From the NCBI GenBank assembly GCA_023231475.1, contig JALJEE010001125.1:1-55112 (forward strand): a stretch of DNA of 55,112 nucleotides, in the 5' to 3' direction. Positions 9,875-22,118 of the stretch are shown here, piece by piece. Both the position numbers and the translations under genes were made by a program. This stretch comes from Seison nebaliae (Eukaryota > Rotifera > Pararotatoria > Seisonacea > Seisonidae). The stretch's first letter is position 1; each line of letters begins with the position of its first letter. The notes beneath the pieces are model-generated. The model was given only the letters and a program-made list of their open reading frames with translations, was not told the DNA's origin and ran no database searches.

Positions 9875-11808
9875 GGAGAATTAGTGGAAAGTAGAATGTC
9901 AAATTATGCACTAGCTCAATCACATCGATGTCAACATCTCCAACAATCACACGATTATGCAAATCGATTATTTTGTCCACCGATCTTTGACCTCCTAATT
10001 TGTTGGGAAGCGCAGCCGGTTAACACCACTGCTAATCAATCCTGTCCCTCCTATATTCCATTGTTTGATGAATCGAGTTAATTCCACTAAATTTTTTTTA
10101 CCAATTCCATCAAAATCACCATCAATTTCTTTAGAGTTCGCTTATAAATCTTGTTTGTCGAATGGAACGTGGTTTCAACGATATCGTACCTCCACTAATT
10201 CCTATGACCAATATACAAATTACACAAATTGCAAAATACAAAAAACCATCGATCGACAATTAGTGAAACCGACGTCGGAAAATGTTTAAAATTCCTAAAC
10301 TTTCTTCTCAATTTCTTTTCAGTTCGTCCAATATTCAAACGTCGCTCAAATCCATACAATTGGTTCGACTGTCTCACTAATCTGTCTTTGTGTGGCCGTC
10401 ATTCTCATATTGATAACGAAGTTAAACTATTTTCATTTTTATCATTAAAATTTTAAAAAAAAATTTCGAAATTTCAAATTTTAAACAAAAAAGGAAATTA
10501 CGTCGTTCCGCTCGATACAAATTGCATATGAGCTTGATGTTCTCGTTAATATTCCAAGCGTTGATGTTGATTTTGCGAAAGGCGTTGTTCGTTCAAGATT
10601 TGGGATTGCGGAAGGATTTGATGACTCAATCCGAATTCAATCGTTTATTGTATGAAGGAGCAAATAAAAATCTCACTCCCACAACTCTATCACCTTTGGC
10701 ATTGGCTACGGATAAGAAACGAGAAAAACTCATTTTTCGTGATAGCGATGCGCCTGTTTATTTACATTATTCTCATAATTTCAATTTTATCATAACATTT
10801 CCATCATTCTCAGCATTGGGAATGTAAATTGATTATAACATTGATGAATTATGGAGAGGTGGTGGTGGCGGCATTCGTATTCCTCGAAGGACTCTACCTC
10901 ACTCTATTGTTGGATGTGCCGTTCGCAACGGCGGAAGATTCGAAACAGATGCGTCAATATATGGTGGGCGGTATCAGTGTTCCATTCGTGATCATTAGTA
11001 TTTGGGCATTCGTCAAATTGACATGTTCAAATTATTAGTTAGAATTCCATTTCCTCATTCCATATCAAGTATTTCAAATAGTTGTTGGAATTATACACCG
11101 ATTAGTGAAGATCAAGTTTATGAATGGATTTATCAAGCTCCAATTTTTGTTTCAATTTTGGTTTATCTTTCAATTTCTCTCTCATCATTCATCGAATGAT
11201 ATTTAGTTGAATTTGGGATTCTTTATTAACACCGTTCGAGTTCTCATAACGAAATTACATGCAGATAAAGATTTCTCTTCTGATCGTCGCGGTTCAGTTG
11301 GAAGAATTATTCGCAAGTTAACATTTCTTTAATGATTCCAATATTAATTCATGAGATATTTATAGAAGAAATATGTTACGAAGATTATCGAGATCATTTC
11401 TCGTTCTCCTCCCAATTTTCGGTACTCATTATTTCATATTTCTTTGGGTTCATCTCATTAAACGCGTCGAATTACCGCTCAAACTGATTTATGTTCAATT
11501 ATACTTCGAAGCGATTACATCCGCCTTCCAAGTTTTTTCATCAATCTCAAACAAATTCGTCATTCACTTTTTAGGGAACAATCGTCTCTATAATTTTCTG
11601 TTTCGCGAATTCTGAAGTTCGGGAGGAATTGCGCAAATTATACATTCGACACAAACAAAGTCGGACGATCAAACAAGAGTTCTTTGCAAAACAGACGAAG
11701 GCGTCCATCGAGAGTCATTCATTATTATTCCGTTCACCAACTAAAATTTCAATTACAACCTATAAAGAAGATGAACTACCAAAATTGGTTCGTTATGCCA
11801 CCCGGTAA
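9875..11808 (+). CDS. Class B (secretin-family) neuropeptide GPCR, 5' end missing
   Basis: Nine exons (9875-10076, 10135-10283, 10323-10420, 10494-10755, 10814-11037, 11082-11160, 11207-11316, 11366-11531, 11575-11808) give 507 aa in one frame. The Cys-rich hormone-binding domain comes first (LFCPPIFDLLICWEAQPVN, SYIPLFDESKFAYKSC, NGTWF) with several N-glycosylation sites. TM1 follows (TVSLICLCVAVILILI), then TM2 RYKLHMSLMFSLIF, TM3 NYGEVVVAAFVFLEGLYL, an ECL2 Cys-Trp, TM5 NLGFFINTVRVLITKLHA, TM6 LVLLPIFGTHY and TM7 FEAITSAFQGTIVSIIFCF, the class B signature. Extracellular loop 1 is unusually long (about 50 residues). Arthropod relatives are receptors for PDF, DH31/calcitonin-like and CRF-like peptides, usually Gs-coupled at the plasma membrane. 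The ectodomain looks closest to the PDF/DH31 group, but I cannot choose. The signal-peptide exon was not found. Confidence 0.85.
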
Positions 11809-11948
11809 CATCATATTATGTAAATAAGTTTTTTGTAAATAATTTATTTTCTAATTTTTTGGTAAATACGATTAACTACTACTATCTTCCGCTTAAACTA
11901 TATTCTATTTATATTTTATTTTATAAATCGACTTTCCTGAGTTATTGC

Positions 11949-13439
11949 TTAACCCTTTGCAGGCTAAACAAAAGAAAAATATTTGGTGAGAATGCTTATA
12001 CAAGTAAGTGTACTATACAAGTAAAATTAAAAGAATATGAAAAGAAGCTAAATAGCTAAAAATTATTTTAGTTACGTTCAGCAGTAAAAAATATCAACAT
12101 TCTTGACAATAAGGAGAATTTTAAACTTTAGCTGAAACACTATTAATTTCGATTAATCTAATCATTTTCTAATCTGGAATATTACGATTCGTCCGATTCC
12201 GAGTTATTTTCTGATGAGGAACTTCTTGAAGAAATAACAAATCACTCTCTAAACAAAACTACGCTAAACGAAGAAAACGAAAATTTAGAAGAACAAGAAA
12301 ATTATTCTCTAAAGTTATGTAACCGAATCAAAACGAATACTGTTATCGAATATTTTCAACTTTTTTTGACAACTACGATTTGACTTATCAATTGATTGAC
12401 AATTTGATTGACAATTTGATTTTATCAAATGAGAACCGAATATTAACTTCAGAAGAATTCTACATCTTCATTGGCATAACCATATGCCGTACATTTACTA
12501 ATTGCACGACTGAAGAATTATGGTCAACTAATCCAATTGTTTGCAACTTATATATTCAAAAATATCTGGGTATAAACATATATATAACAATTCTAACAAG
12601 ATATTGTAAGTATACTTACATTTAAGTAGTAATTTAAGTTTAGTGAATGATGAAAACATATGCGAGGATGATAAATCGGACAAATTGAAGAAGATGCGGT
12701 ACATTTTGGATGCAGTAAGAGAGAGATGCAAAGCCGTTTGTGAAGTTAGAAAGAATATTTCGATAGATGAGGCGATGCAGGCATTTTAGGGAAAATTCCA
12801 TTTAATTCAGTATAATTCCATGAAACTAATCAAAAGAGGATTCAAGATTTGGTCCATGACCGATGCTACATCAGGATATAGCTATAATTTTAGTATCTAT
12901 GTCGGAAAAGAAAACAAAGTAACGAACAAATATGGTTTGGGTGAAAAGGCAACAATTTCCATTAACAAAAAAAGCATTGAAAGAAAGAGGTTCTCGGCTA
13001 ACCGACAAGATTGGTGCAGTTCACTTCTTTGTATGGGTTGATAAAAAGGCACGTTGCCAACTTCGGTGTATCCGGCAACTGTTACCAGAAAAGATAAATT
13101 TGGACATAAAGTCAGCATTCCTTATCCGCATGTTGCGATGGATTATAATAAAAATATGGGAGGTGTTGACCATTCAGACCAACTTGTTAGGTCATACCAT
13201 AATTGTAAAAGATGAAGCATCAAATGGTATATGCCGTTGTTCTACTATTGGATTGATATTTGCATAACGAATTCTCATGTACAATTCTCACCTAACCAGC
13301 AAAAAAATTAGCTCGCGAAGTTATCGTTATCTGCTAGTAGAAGCATTGTTTGAATTAGGTGGTTTTCAAAGAAGAAAAAGTCGAACAGCGTCATCAAATT
13401 CATCAATTTCATCATGTATTAACCATTTTTATCTGTTCA
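11949..13439 (+). mobile_element. Decayed piggyBac-family DNA transposon
   Basis: The left end looks like TTAA followed by CCCTTTGCAGG at 11949, the target site and terminal motif usual for piggyBac elements. Transposase traces follow in shifting frames. There is an acidic N terminus (about 12180-12310), then a piggyBac-type region (SEEFYIFIGITICRTF, ELWSTNPI, about 12420-12560), the first catalytic Asp in ISIDEAMQAF (about 12750-12790), then GFKIWSMTDATSGY (12840-12880). The third Asp region reads MDYNKNMGGVDHSDQ (about 13140-13185). The frame is broken by at least a stop after the first Asp and by frameshifts before the last block, and the DN-F-TS region is missing. No right terminal repeat was found: the readable element stops where the 148-bp segment begins. 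Confidence 0.85.
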
Positions 13440-13587
13440 TCTGTGAGTTTATTCAACTTTCTCCCAAATAATTTCTCATTTTCGTCGAGCAAGACGTAAT
13501 TGTTCGTTTTCATTCAAAAGGAAATTCCATTGAACATTCCAAATTTTGAATATTCTAACAAAGAATTATTCGTCCAACTATCATCTA
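13440..13587. repeat. 148-bp duplicated segment, copy 2, abutting the piggyBac remnant
   Basis: Direct copy of 8615-8762 with 3 mismatches in 148 bp. It lies immediately after the last transposase-like sequence, at the point where a right-hand piggyBac end would be expected. Confidence 0.9.
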
Positions 13588-13931
13588 GCATTTTAAATTT
13601 ATCAAAACAAAATCAAAAATGTATTAATTAGAATTTAAATGATGCTGGTTTAATTCAAACGGATTTCCTGTTACTCCACTAAATATACCACTTAAATGAT
13701 CTAACTTCGATTTTTCAGTTCTGAAAAATAAAAATTATTTTGGATATATTACCCAATAATCCTTAATTATTCGAAGATATTAGAAATGGTGTAAAAAGAA
13801 GAAATATTCTTGAAGCTTAAATTTAAATTGTAAATTATCCTTTAAATTTAATTTGGGATGTGCTTCAAGAGAGATTGTCGTGGCAACGACATCTTAGGAG
13901 AAAGAACATTATTCTTCAATTCTCAAAGGAA
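13588..13931. other. Short gene-free interval upstream of the acidic gene
   Basis: AT-rich. The frame of the next gene stays open upstream of its ATG to about 13860 without another in-frame ATG, so a 5' exon could lie here. Nothing firmer seen. Confidence 0.45.
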
Positions 13932-14442
13932 ATGGAGAATAAGGTGCCAGTTGAACTGTTATTAAAATTTGTGAGTCATATTCAATCGAAAAAATGGGGG
14001 CTTGCAGATATATTGAGATTAGAAATCCTAAAATATGAACCTGACAACAAAGTGGTGGAACTATATGGACCTATGATAAAGACGATGTTAGAAGCATATG
14101 GCGGAGGTTAATCGAACTAATTGAACTGATTATATGTTATCGAAAATTCCCATCAACATAGGTGACCAATCTTCGGATTCCGATAAAACTGACGACGAAT
14201 CAACGGAGGATTCTCTTTCAGCTTCAGACTCGGAATCTGGCAACGATTCCTCCGATAATTTGTTGAATCGAAATACGAATAATTTGACTCTTCTCAGTGA
14301 CGACGAAACGTCTTCTGAAGAAGAAGATGACGATGATGATGATGATGACGATGATGATGACGAAGAAGACGAAGATGATGATGACGAGGATGATGATGAT
14401 GATAATGATGATGCAGTTTCCTCATCAGACGAAGAGAATTAA
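13932..14442 (+). CDS. Small acidic protein resembling the C-terminal part of glutamate-rich protein 2
   Basis: Two exons (13932-14106, 14162-14442) give 151 aa. The first 60 residues look like a compact helical domain (VPVELLLKFVSHIQSKKWG...ILKYEPDN) that, from memory, resembles the conserved part of ERICH2, in which an acidic tail also follows. The second half is Ser/Asp/Glu-rich and ends in a long Asp/Glu run encoded by GAT/GAC repeats (about 14325-14415), then AVSSSDEEN. The intron is 55 bp with a GTTAAT donor. Vertebrate ERICH2 has no settled biochemical role. The start at 13932 is the first ATG in frame, and a 5' exon could be missing. The acidic tail is length-unstable by nature. The gene itself is likely, the family call tentative. 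Confidence 0.6.
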
Positions 14443-14487
14443 ATTAACATGTCTCCTAACACATCGATATGTCCATTTATCTGTATA

Positions 14488-14493
14488 AATAAA
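14488..14493 (+). promoter_or_regulatory. Poly(A) signal AATAAA
   Basis: AATAAA lies 46 bp past the stop codon of the acidic gene, a normal distance for a compact 3' UTR. Confidence 0.5.
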
Positions 14494-17400
14494 ATTTCTT
14501 TCGAGTTCATAATTCCTTTCTGTTTTTAGGATTAAGTTGTTATCAAATTTTAATTTGTGGCAATCTTAAATAAATGGACAAGATTGTGGTTGGTGACCCT
14601 AATCCCCTTATTTACTTATTGACAGGTGAGGAAAGCAAGTAAAGCAAACAGCAATCAACTCTCGATCGATTAAGTTTATTCCTCCTTATTGGCACTCTCG
14701 AAAGGAGAGAATAGAGAATGTCTCTTCATTCACTCAAATTAGCAGATGAATGACCCGTTGTTAAAACGAAAGGCAAATAAATGTGGTTGGCGAGAAGTTA
14801 TTAAAGTTATGATTAAAACTCAATAAGTTAATAGATTTCTCTCTTGTTGAAACCTGAGACGTGAAAGGTGTGATGAAATGGACGATTGAAAACGAAATAA
14901 TTCTTTCCAAAATAAAAGAGTCCAATCTGATTTTATCGAAAGACAATACAGACACATACATCACTAATCTATCAGTTCGATACACTTTATTTTTCGTTTG
15001 ACTCCTCCATTTCGTTTTTCACCTCGAACTCAGCATTCTTCCTACGACAGTCACAGACTGTCAACATTCCCAATTCTATAATCATTTTACGAGAGCAAAC
15101 ATTTCTCCGATTGACTACAAGGAATGAAAAATTTTCGCTGTTTCCTCATCATCTTCTCATTCCTTGTTTTACCCATTCCACCAATAACGTCGAGAGAATG
15201 ATTCCTTATTATTGTCGATCTTATGGATTCTCTCACTTCGTCCCTATCGTATTTATGTTCATTACATAATTCCAATATCTCCAAAACACTTTTTATCATC
15301 TACAGGCGACACGTACAATCCAAAGAAGTGCGATAGATCAAATTTCAGATGAATAAAAAAAACGAAGTTGAAGATAGATTGGTGCTTCTTTCTCTTCGTA
15401 TCGAATTCGAAGATATTTCAACATATTCCATATCAATTCGATTCATCGTGAATAGTGGAAGATATCGATAGAATTAACCTTCAACCATTCTTTCTTCTCC
15501 GTCATCTCTTGGATATTTTCTCTGGTGTTTTCCTTTTCATCAAATTTTTTATTTCCATTGATCAAATATTACCTAGATAAATGAAATGTTCTCCTTCATC
15601 AAATTTCCCAATTTTACTCGCAATTCTTTCCAGTAATTCCCATTTTGAGGTAATCGTAGAATATTTAGTATTTGCTTTAAATCGAATAAAGAATGCAGTC
15701 ATTTGATGATCTAACTACTTTAGTTGAGTAAAGATCATTTACATTGGAAGAAGTTGGGTAAACATATTTGAAATTTTTGTGCGTTTGAATTGAGCGGCAG
15801 AAGATTGAAGGATGACGACGCGTTTACTGGAGAGACTTTAAACGAAAAATCTTCACTGCTTCACTTTACCGGCGAATGAACACCACTGTTCTTATTTGCA
15901 CAATTAATGGAACATGTCGACAAAACGGAATTTGTCAGTCAGTAAATATGAGGAGAGTAAATCAGTTCCAACCACAACTGATTGTTGTCGTCCGATGAAA
16001 TTCGATCAGTACTGATGTTTAATTAAAAAAGCAACAGAGACGAGACGAGTTGTCCGAATATCGAAGTGGAAGAGAGAATTAATGATGCTTGAATTTGGAA
16101 GAATTGAAAAGTGGAAGATCTTGTTTTCTTCCAACCAATTATTCTCGCACGATTTATAAAAACTTTCCATCATTTATCTCCTCGTATGTTTATCATTAAT
16201 ATTCACACGGAAATTTCTTCTCATCCACCGTCAGCTCATTTAATGAGGTCATAAATCAAAACTTGTTCGATTGCTCTCACACAATGTCATAATTCCTCGA
16301 TCTTCATTCTTATTCGACGACACGACGACATCATTTTCATCGTCTCGCTAATCATTTCTATTTTACTCCACTTCGACTTTTCTCGCTTTTACATGTTTGC
16401 TTAATCAACTCTGTTTGCTTTCTGATTCTTCAATTTGTCGCCTGCTGCCAAACACGTATATACGCCATAATTCCAATGGCAGATCGATTTCATTCTCATT
16501 CTTCTTGTCAACATTCAATTCTCCTTTCTCCACCTACTCACCCTCCTTATTGAGCGTGGAGAATTGTCTCTATCAGAAATCTTCATTTAAATTCGTGAAG
16601 AAAATTAATCCAGCTTGATTTCCGGTGGTGAAACATTCTTCGCGCATTTGTCTCCCGTTCAACTCCTAATCTATCTCAGTCTACCATCAATTCTACCATA
16701 AATTGATCAATTGTTTTCTCCATCACAATTCTCATTAATTATCGCTCACGATATGAAGTGTAGAATGTTCGATGTGTAAACCGAATGTTTCTTCTGTTCT
16801 TCAACACTTATTCCATCCGCTTTATCATTCAAAAACTCTTCAAACGAACAAAACTATTCCAATTTTTATTTCCTCCTTTTCACAAACATTCGCAGGTTCT
16901 TCTTTTCCGTTGTCTCCTTTCCAATTTTTTATAAGCATTTTTAGTTCATTCTCAAATTAGTTTCGATCGACTTAAACGATTCGACTAATGTCGAGAAACG
17001 ATTTCACCTATTCCACTTTCTGATTGGCGACGATATTTCACCACATCGCCAATGAATTTGACAATCTCTCAAAGGAACGAAAGGAACGTCACATTTCTTT
17101 ACTTCTCTATCAACAATATCGTCGTGATGATTTATCATGTTCGAAGTGAATCAATGCTTTTCTTCAGAGATATGCATACAATGAATTTACTTGGAATAAA
17201 CATGATTCCCTTTTTTAGGGAAGGAACATGAAAATGATGGAAATAGTAATGAGAAGAGTTTGCTATAGTCGAACAAAAAAGATTTTCCGTTTTCCCATGT
17301 TAAACTATTAGAAAAAGTTTGTATTTGGAGTGAAGGGAACGGGGAGGAATGTACATAAAAAAACACAATAATTTTTCATTGAATAATTCGTAATATTTAT

Positions 17401-19279
17401 TATTCATTCCTACATTTTCTTCCCAAACCGAATAGCCGCCTCCACCTCCGAATTTCATACAGCTCGATTTTAGGGGTGGAGCAGGAAGAATGATTACTCT
17501 TCATTATCATATACACAATAGACCTAATGGAATTGATGTTTCAGTCATTTTGATTATAAAATTTTATAGTTCTTTCACCCTCCTCTCCATCAAATTATTA
17601 TTAGCATACTTTTCTATATGTAATGTTATTGTTGTTGATGTTGTTGGTATTGTTGTCGACAGAATTGACACGATTTTATTCATATTTTTTCCGTTAAACT
17701 CTATCTCTCTCGTCACGTCAATTGACACTTGATCTGTCATTCCTTTTTATTCGTATCGGTTTGTTAGTTTCTTCAACTGAACCTTCTCTCCACCTTTTCT
17801 TTTTCATGGCAACTGTCACCACCTTTCGAAATGATCTCTCGGAATTGAAATGTCTCGATAAATTTTTGAAAATGAAATTATTTTTCTCTTGAAACTCTTT
17901 CGTGTTCTCGTTTAAAAGTTTTAGAAATTAATTTCGAAAAATTCAAACAACCTATTCCATCCGACGGAAAAGAAGCAGACGAATAATTTTAAACGATCAT
18001 AATCGTCAAATGAGGAATCATATAATGAAATATGTTTAGAGAAAAGGAGAAATGTGATAAAAAAATTTGGGTCTTTTGTATTCCATAAGATTATATTTAA
18101 AATGGAAGTAAAATTTCTTTATCGAATATATATGGTGTGGCATATCAGTTTACATGATCTATTCAATTCCTACTATTCTCCAAATATTCGAAGAGAATAG
18201 AACTGTTAAAGAAAAAAATGTTCAATTTATTCCATCCCTCCCTCCTCTCTTCTCTTCCATTCTATTCTATTCAACGATTGACGTTATTTATCTTTTTCCT
18301 AATAATTCCTCGAAAAAAAAGTTGTAGTGTATTTATTTTGGGTGATAGTAGAAGGAAACAGTCGAATAAAGTCGGCAGTGGCTCGACATCGTTTCAAGTG
18401 AGAACACAGCTGTTTTTATGATAATTTTTTCTTCTTAATTACTCCGATAATAATGACGATGTTGATAATGATGATGATGATGATGATTTTAAAGAATGAT
18501 AGTTGTGTCTAAATAGAAATGAGAATAATAAATTTGTGGAATGGAAAGAAAGAATGGTGAGGAGAAGAGACAAAGATAGACAGAAGTGTTTCAACAACCC
18601 ACAAGAAACGATGGAAAATGTCAGATTTCCGCTGTAGTATCCCTATCATGTTTCAGGTGGTTTTCTCGCCAATCCATTCCTCTATCGATCTCCATAACCT
18701 CCTCCGTAAATGATTCGAAGTAAATGATGGAACGGCTATTTATTATTATCATCGTGTTGAATTAGATTCCAAGAGAGTGTGAAGAATTGTATCAGAAATG
18801 TATTTTCGGTTTGATATTTTGGTTTCTGCCGATTTCTAATATCATAATGTGAACAATTGGGATGGGGAGAGAATTAAAGTATTCAATCGGCATACGAACG
18901 ATCTAAGACTTATCGATTCGGAAATATAATCAGACATGTTAATTGCATGGAACTGATTGGAGTAGAGCTGCTATTCTTCCGAGAGATAGAAGAATTGTTT
19001 AAGATTTATTCTCCGACTTTGACATTCATTCAACTGGAAATGATTCAGTTCATCGTCGATATCTTTCACCGCTGAAACCAATTATCATTCATTATTCTTT
19101 ATCAAAGTCTTTCCATTTCCTTCTTCCATTCTCAGTTATTCGTATTCTCTAACAGAATTCTTTCGTTAAAAAAACAGGAAAAAATTGTTTTGATATTCGA
19201 TAGTAATTTGGATCTTATTCCATTATCTGGAGAACATAAACTAATCGTGCTCATTCACTTATAACGTCGATCAATATTG
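14494..19279. other. 4.8-kb gene-free region upstream of the SIX gene
   Basis: No reading frame with protein features, no transposon ends and no RNA gene recognised. A (GAT)n run lies at about 18463-18487. Long non-coding DNA 5' of a developmental transcription-factor gene is where its enhancers would be expected, but I cannot point to individual sites. Confidence 0.5.
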
Positions 19280-21452
19280 ATGGATTCGACGAAAGCTGAT
19301 TATTTCTATCAGCTACCATTGGGAGAGAAGACGGAATCGATTGCTTTATCCAATTATCATCCGATTTATTCACAATATATCAAATGTTTAGGAGACAAAT
19401 CGGAGGAGGTTGGCGAACCTCCTGCCAAAATAATGAAAGATGATACAATTTATCAATATTTCTCTAACATCGATCAAGACCAATTACATCGACAACAACA
19501 ATTATCGTGTCATCAACAACAACAACAGCAGCAGCAGCCACTTCAACAAAACATCTATTTGGAGAGTTCTATATCGAACCAATATTGTGATTTGATGAAT
19601 AATTGCAAGAAAGAGTGTGAGCAGTTCTCTGACAGTTCCACCGATTTCCCGAAGAAGATGTCCAATGGGAACGAAGTTAAATCGTCTAATGGAGATGATA
19701 GTGGAAGATGTGAGAGTAGCGAAGGTTCCACTAGTGACAGCAGTGTTTACAGTGCACACATCGATACATTCTATCCGAATGTGTGCGAGGAGAAGAAATT
19801 ATCGAATAATATTGAGAAGAATGACACTTTAGATATTACCATGCAATTTCCCAATAAATGTCAGCCGAATACGGAAAGTGGAAAATCCATGAATAACGAA
19901 AATGAAACTCAAGAAATTAATCAAAATATGACAATGAACAACTTTACCGATCTACAATCCTATTATAATTATTATTATTGTCAACAAATGGCCGAACAGC
20001 AACGACAACAACAACAACAATTACAAGAATCGACTCAAAATAATCCATCTCAAAATCAAAATATCATCAACAACAACAACAACAGTAATAAGAATAATAT
20101 TCATGTGAATGTTAGTCAAATTCAAAATAATGAAAATAACAACAACAACAATATTAATAATAATAATAATAATAATAATCAACGAAATTTAAAAAACGAT
20201 CAAACTGATGGAGCAAATAATACCAGGAAAACTGGTGAGAATGAGGAGAGTATGAGGAAGTTAATTTCTGACAATTTCACATCGACAAACACATTCCAAT
20301 CAACATGGGACAATTCGGCCATGACCGATTTGTTGATGTGTAACGGAAATGTTAAAGAGGAATTGAAGGCACCGTCGGATCCATTCACGAACGACAACGA
20401 CTCCGATGTGAAGAATGAGACGTTATTGAATTTAGATTCGACTAACATCCATCGTCAATCCGCCAACATACAATCCCAAGTGAATGAAGCTCAATTGCTG
20501 AATACAGCACTAGCTCAACTCCATACATTGCAACAACAAAGTCAAATTCAGTCATCCTTATCCGAACAAGAACAACAACAACATGCTGTAATAGTAGCCC
20601 AACAATTAGCGGCCGCAGCTGCAGTAGAATTTAATCCATTAGATCCTCGTACACAAGTTTTCATGCAACAACAGAATGCAGTTATTCAACAACAAATGAA
20701 TTATTCGGCTACATTGATGGCTCAAGCTGCAATGGATCAAGCGTGTGAAGAATTGTTATCTCAATTCTTCCAACCCAACGGCGACGTCATTCCCGCTTCC
20801 GATTTTAAATTCACTCCATATCAAGTCGGTTGTGTTTGTGAAGTACTTGAACGGAGTGGCAAGATCGATCAGCTACAGAGATTTTTATGGGCCTTACCTC
20901 AACTCGAGAATATTCAACAAGATGAAATCATCATGAAATCGAAGGCTCTTGTCGCATTCCATCGTGAGAATTATCGCGACTTATATCGAATTTTAGAATC
21001 GAGACAATTCTCTCCCAAATATCATTCACAAGTTACTTTTCTTTTTTTTTCATTCTCAATTTATTCATTTAAATTTCTAGTTACAACAACTTTGGTTGAA
21101 AGCACATTATGCAGAAGCGGAAAGGTCGCGCGGAAGACCGTTGGGTGCCGTCGGAAAATATCGCGTACGAAGGAAGTTTCCTTTACCACATACCATTTGG
21201 GATGGTGAACAGACATCTTATTGTTTCAAAGAGAAATCGAGAACTTTATTGCGTGATTGGTATCAACAGAATCCTTATCCTTCACCAAGAGAAAAACGAG
21301 AATTGGCAAACGTTACTGGTCTTTCAGCGACTCAAGTATCTAACTGGTTCAAAAATCGTCGACAACGTGACAGGGCGGCAGTGGAGAACGGAGGAAATTC
21401 CACGGGAAATAGTTTAGAAGAAAACCAAAAATTCGATGATAATTCCCAGTGA
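19280..21452 (+). CDS. so: SIX1/2-type homeobox transcription factor (sine oculis homologue)
   Basis: Two exons (19280-21031, 21081-21452) give 707 aa. The SIX domain spans about residues 508-620 ([36 protein letters not shown]). The SIX-type homeodomain follows ([48 protein letters not shown]). The [11 protein letters not shown] and [13 protein letters not shown] residues favour SIX1/2 over SIX3/6 or SIX4/5. In animals this nuclear protein binds DNA with Eyes-absent as co-activator in eye, muscle and sensory development. The N terminus is exceptional: about 500 residues rich in Gln, Asn and Ser before the SIX domain, which lies near the start in most SIX1/2 proteins of 280-420 aa. Only about 30 residues follow the homeodomain. 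The 49-bp intron interrupts the end of the SIX domain. Confidence 0.95.
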
Positions 21453-21805
21453 AAAAAGGATCATTGATTACAACACTCAAATCAATTCGAGCACAACAAC
21501 AACTCTATTTTCTACAATTTTTTTAATTTATATGACAATCAATATTATTCTTCATTTTATTATTCCATCAAAACATCTCTCTCTCTCTCGCCCTACCAAT
21601 GTTCATATCGAATTTCCTTCCTTTCTATCTCATTCATGTTCGTGTCTCCAATCTCATTCAAAGTGTCAATAATTTATTTGCAATATTTGCTCTTTATTCT
21701 CTCCTTTACTAATCAAACTCAAAAAAATTTAAGAAAATAAACTTTTATTATTGAAACTAATTGAAAAGTTTTAATTGTCCAAATTCTTAACAATACAAAC
21801 TAACA
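21453..21805 (+). other. SIX gene 3' flank with AATAAA at 21736
   Basis: 353 bp between the SIX stop and the next ATG. It contains a poly(A) signal AATAAA at 21736-21741 and a (CT)n stretch near 21576. No coding content. Confidence 0.5.
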
Positions 21806-22118
21806 ATGGACGATTCGAGTTGTAAAATTTCATCATTCCAACAAATCCTCTTGATTCTTCTCACATTTCTCGCTTTGACATTAGTCGTCGTTGTCGTTCT
21901 AAGAACAATTATCATTTGTTTCCCCACTCAGGCCGATCACTACATTCGTCGACGGCGAATCATGTTAAATTTCAGCAATCGTTATAAAAAAAATTTGGGA
22001 AATTATATCATTTTTTCTAGTGCTGGGGGCCGTTAGTTCATTGAATTAAATGATTATCCGTAAACTCCTTCCTTCAGGTGATAAAGACTATCGATATGAG
22101 CGACTCTCAGATTGGTAA
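21806..22118 (+). CDS. Small single-pass membrane protein, 88 aa
   Basis: Exons 21806-22031 and 22078-22118 join in frame across a 46-bp intron (donor GTTAGT, acceptor TTCAG). The protein has a short acidic N terminus with one Cys, then one long hydrophobic helix at about residues 13-38 (ILLILLTFLALTLVVVVVL) followed by Cys. A cluster of basic residues (YIRRRR) marks the cytosolic side, and the polar tail ends DKDYRYERLSDW. By the positive-inside rule the C terminus is cytosolic. There is no clear signal cleavage site. I do not recognise the family. The downstream exon could instead be joined after removal of an extra intron beginning at 21985 (GTTATA), which changes the middle. Confidence 0.55.
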
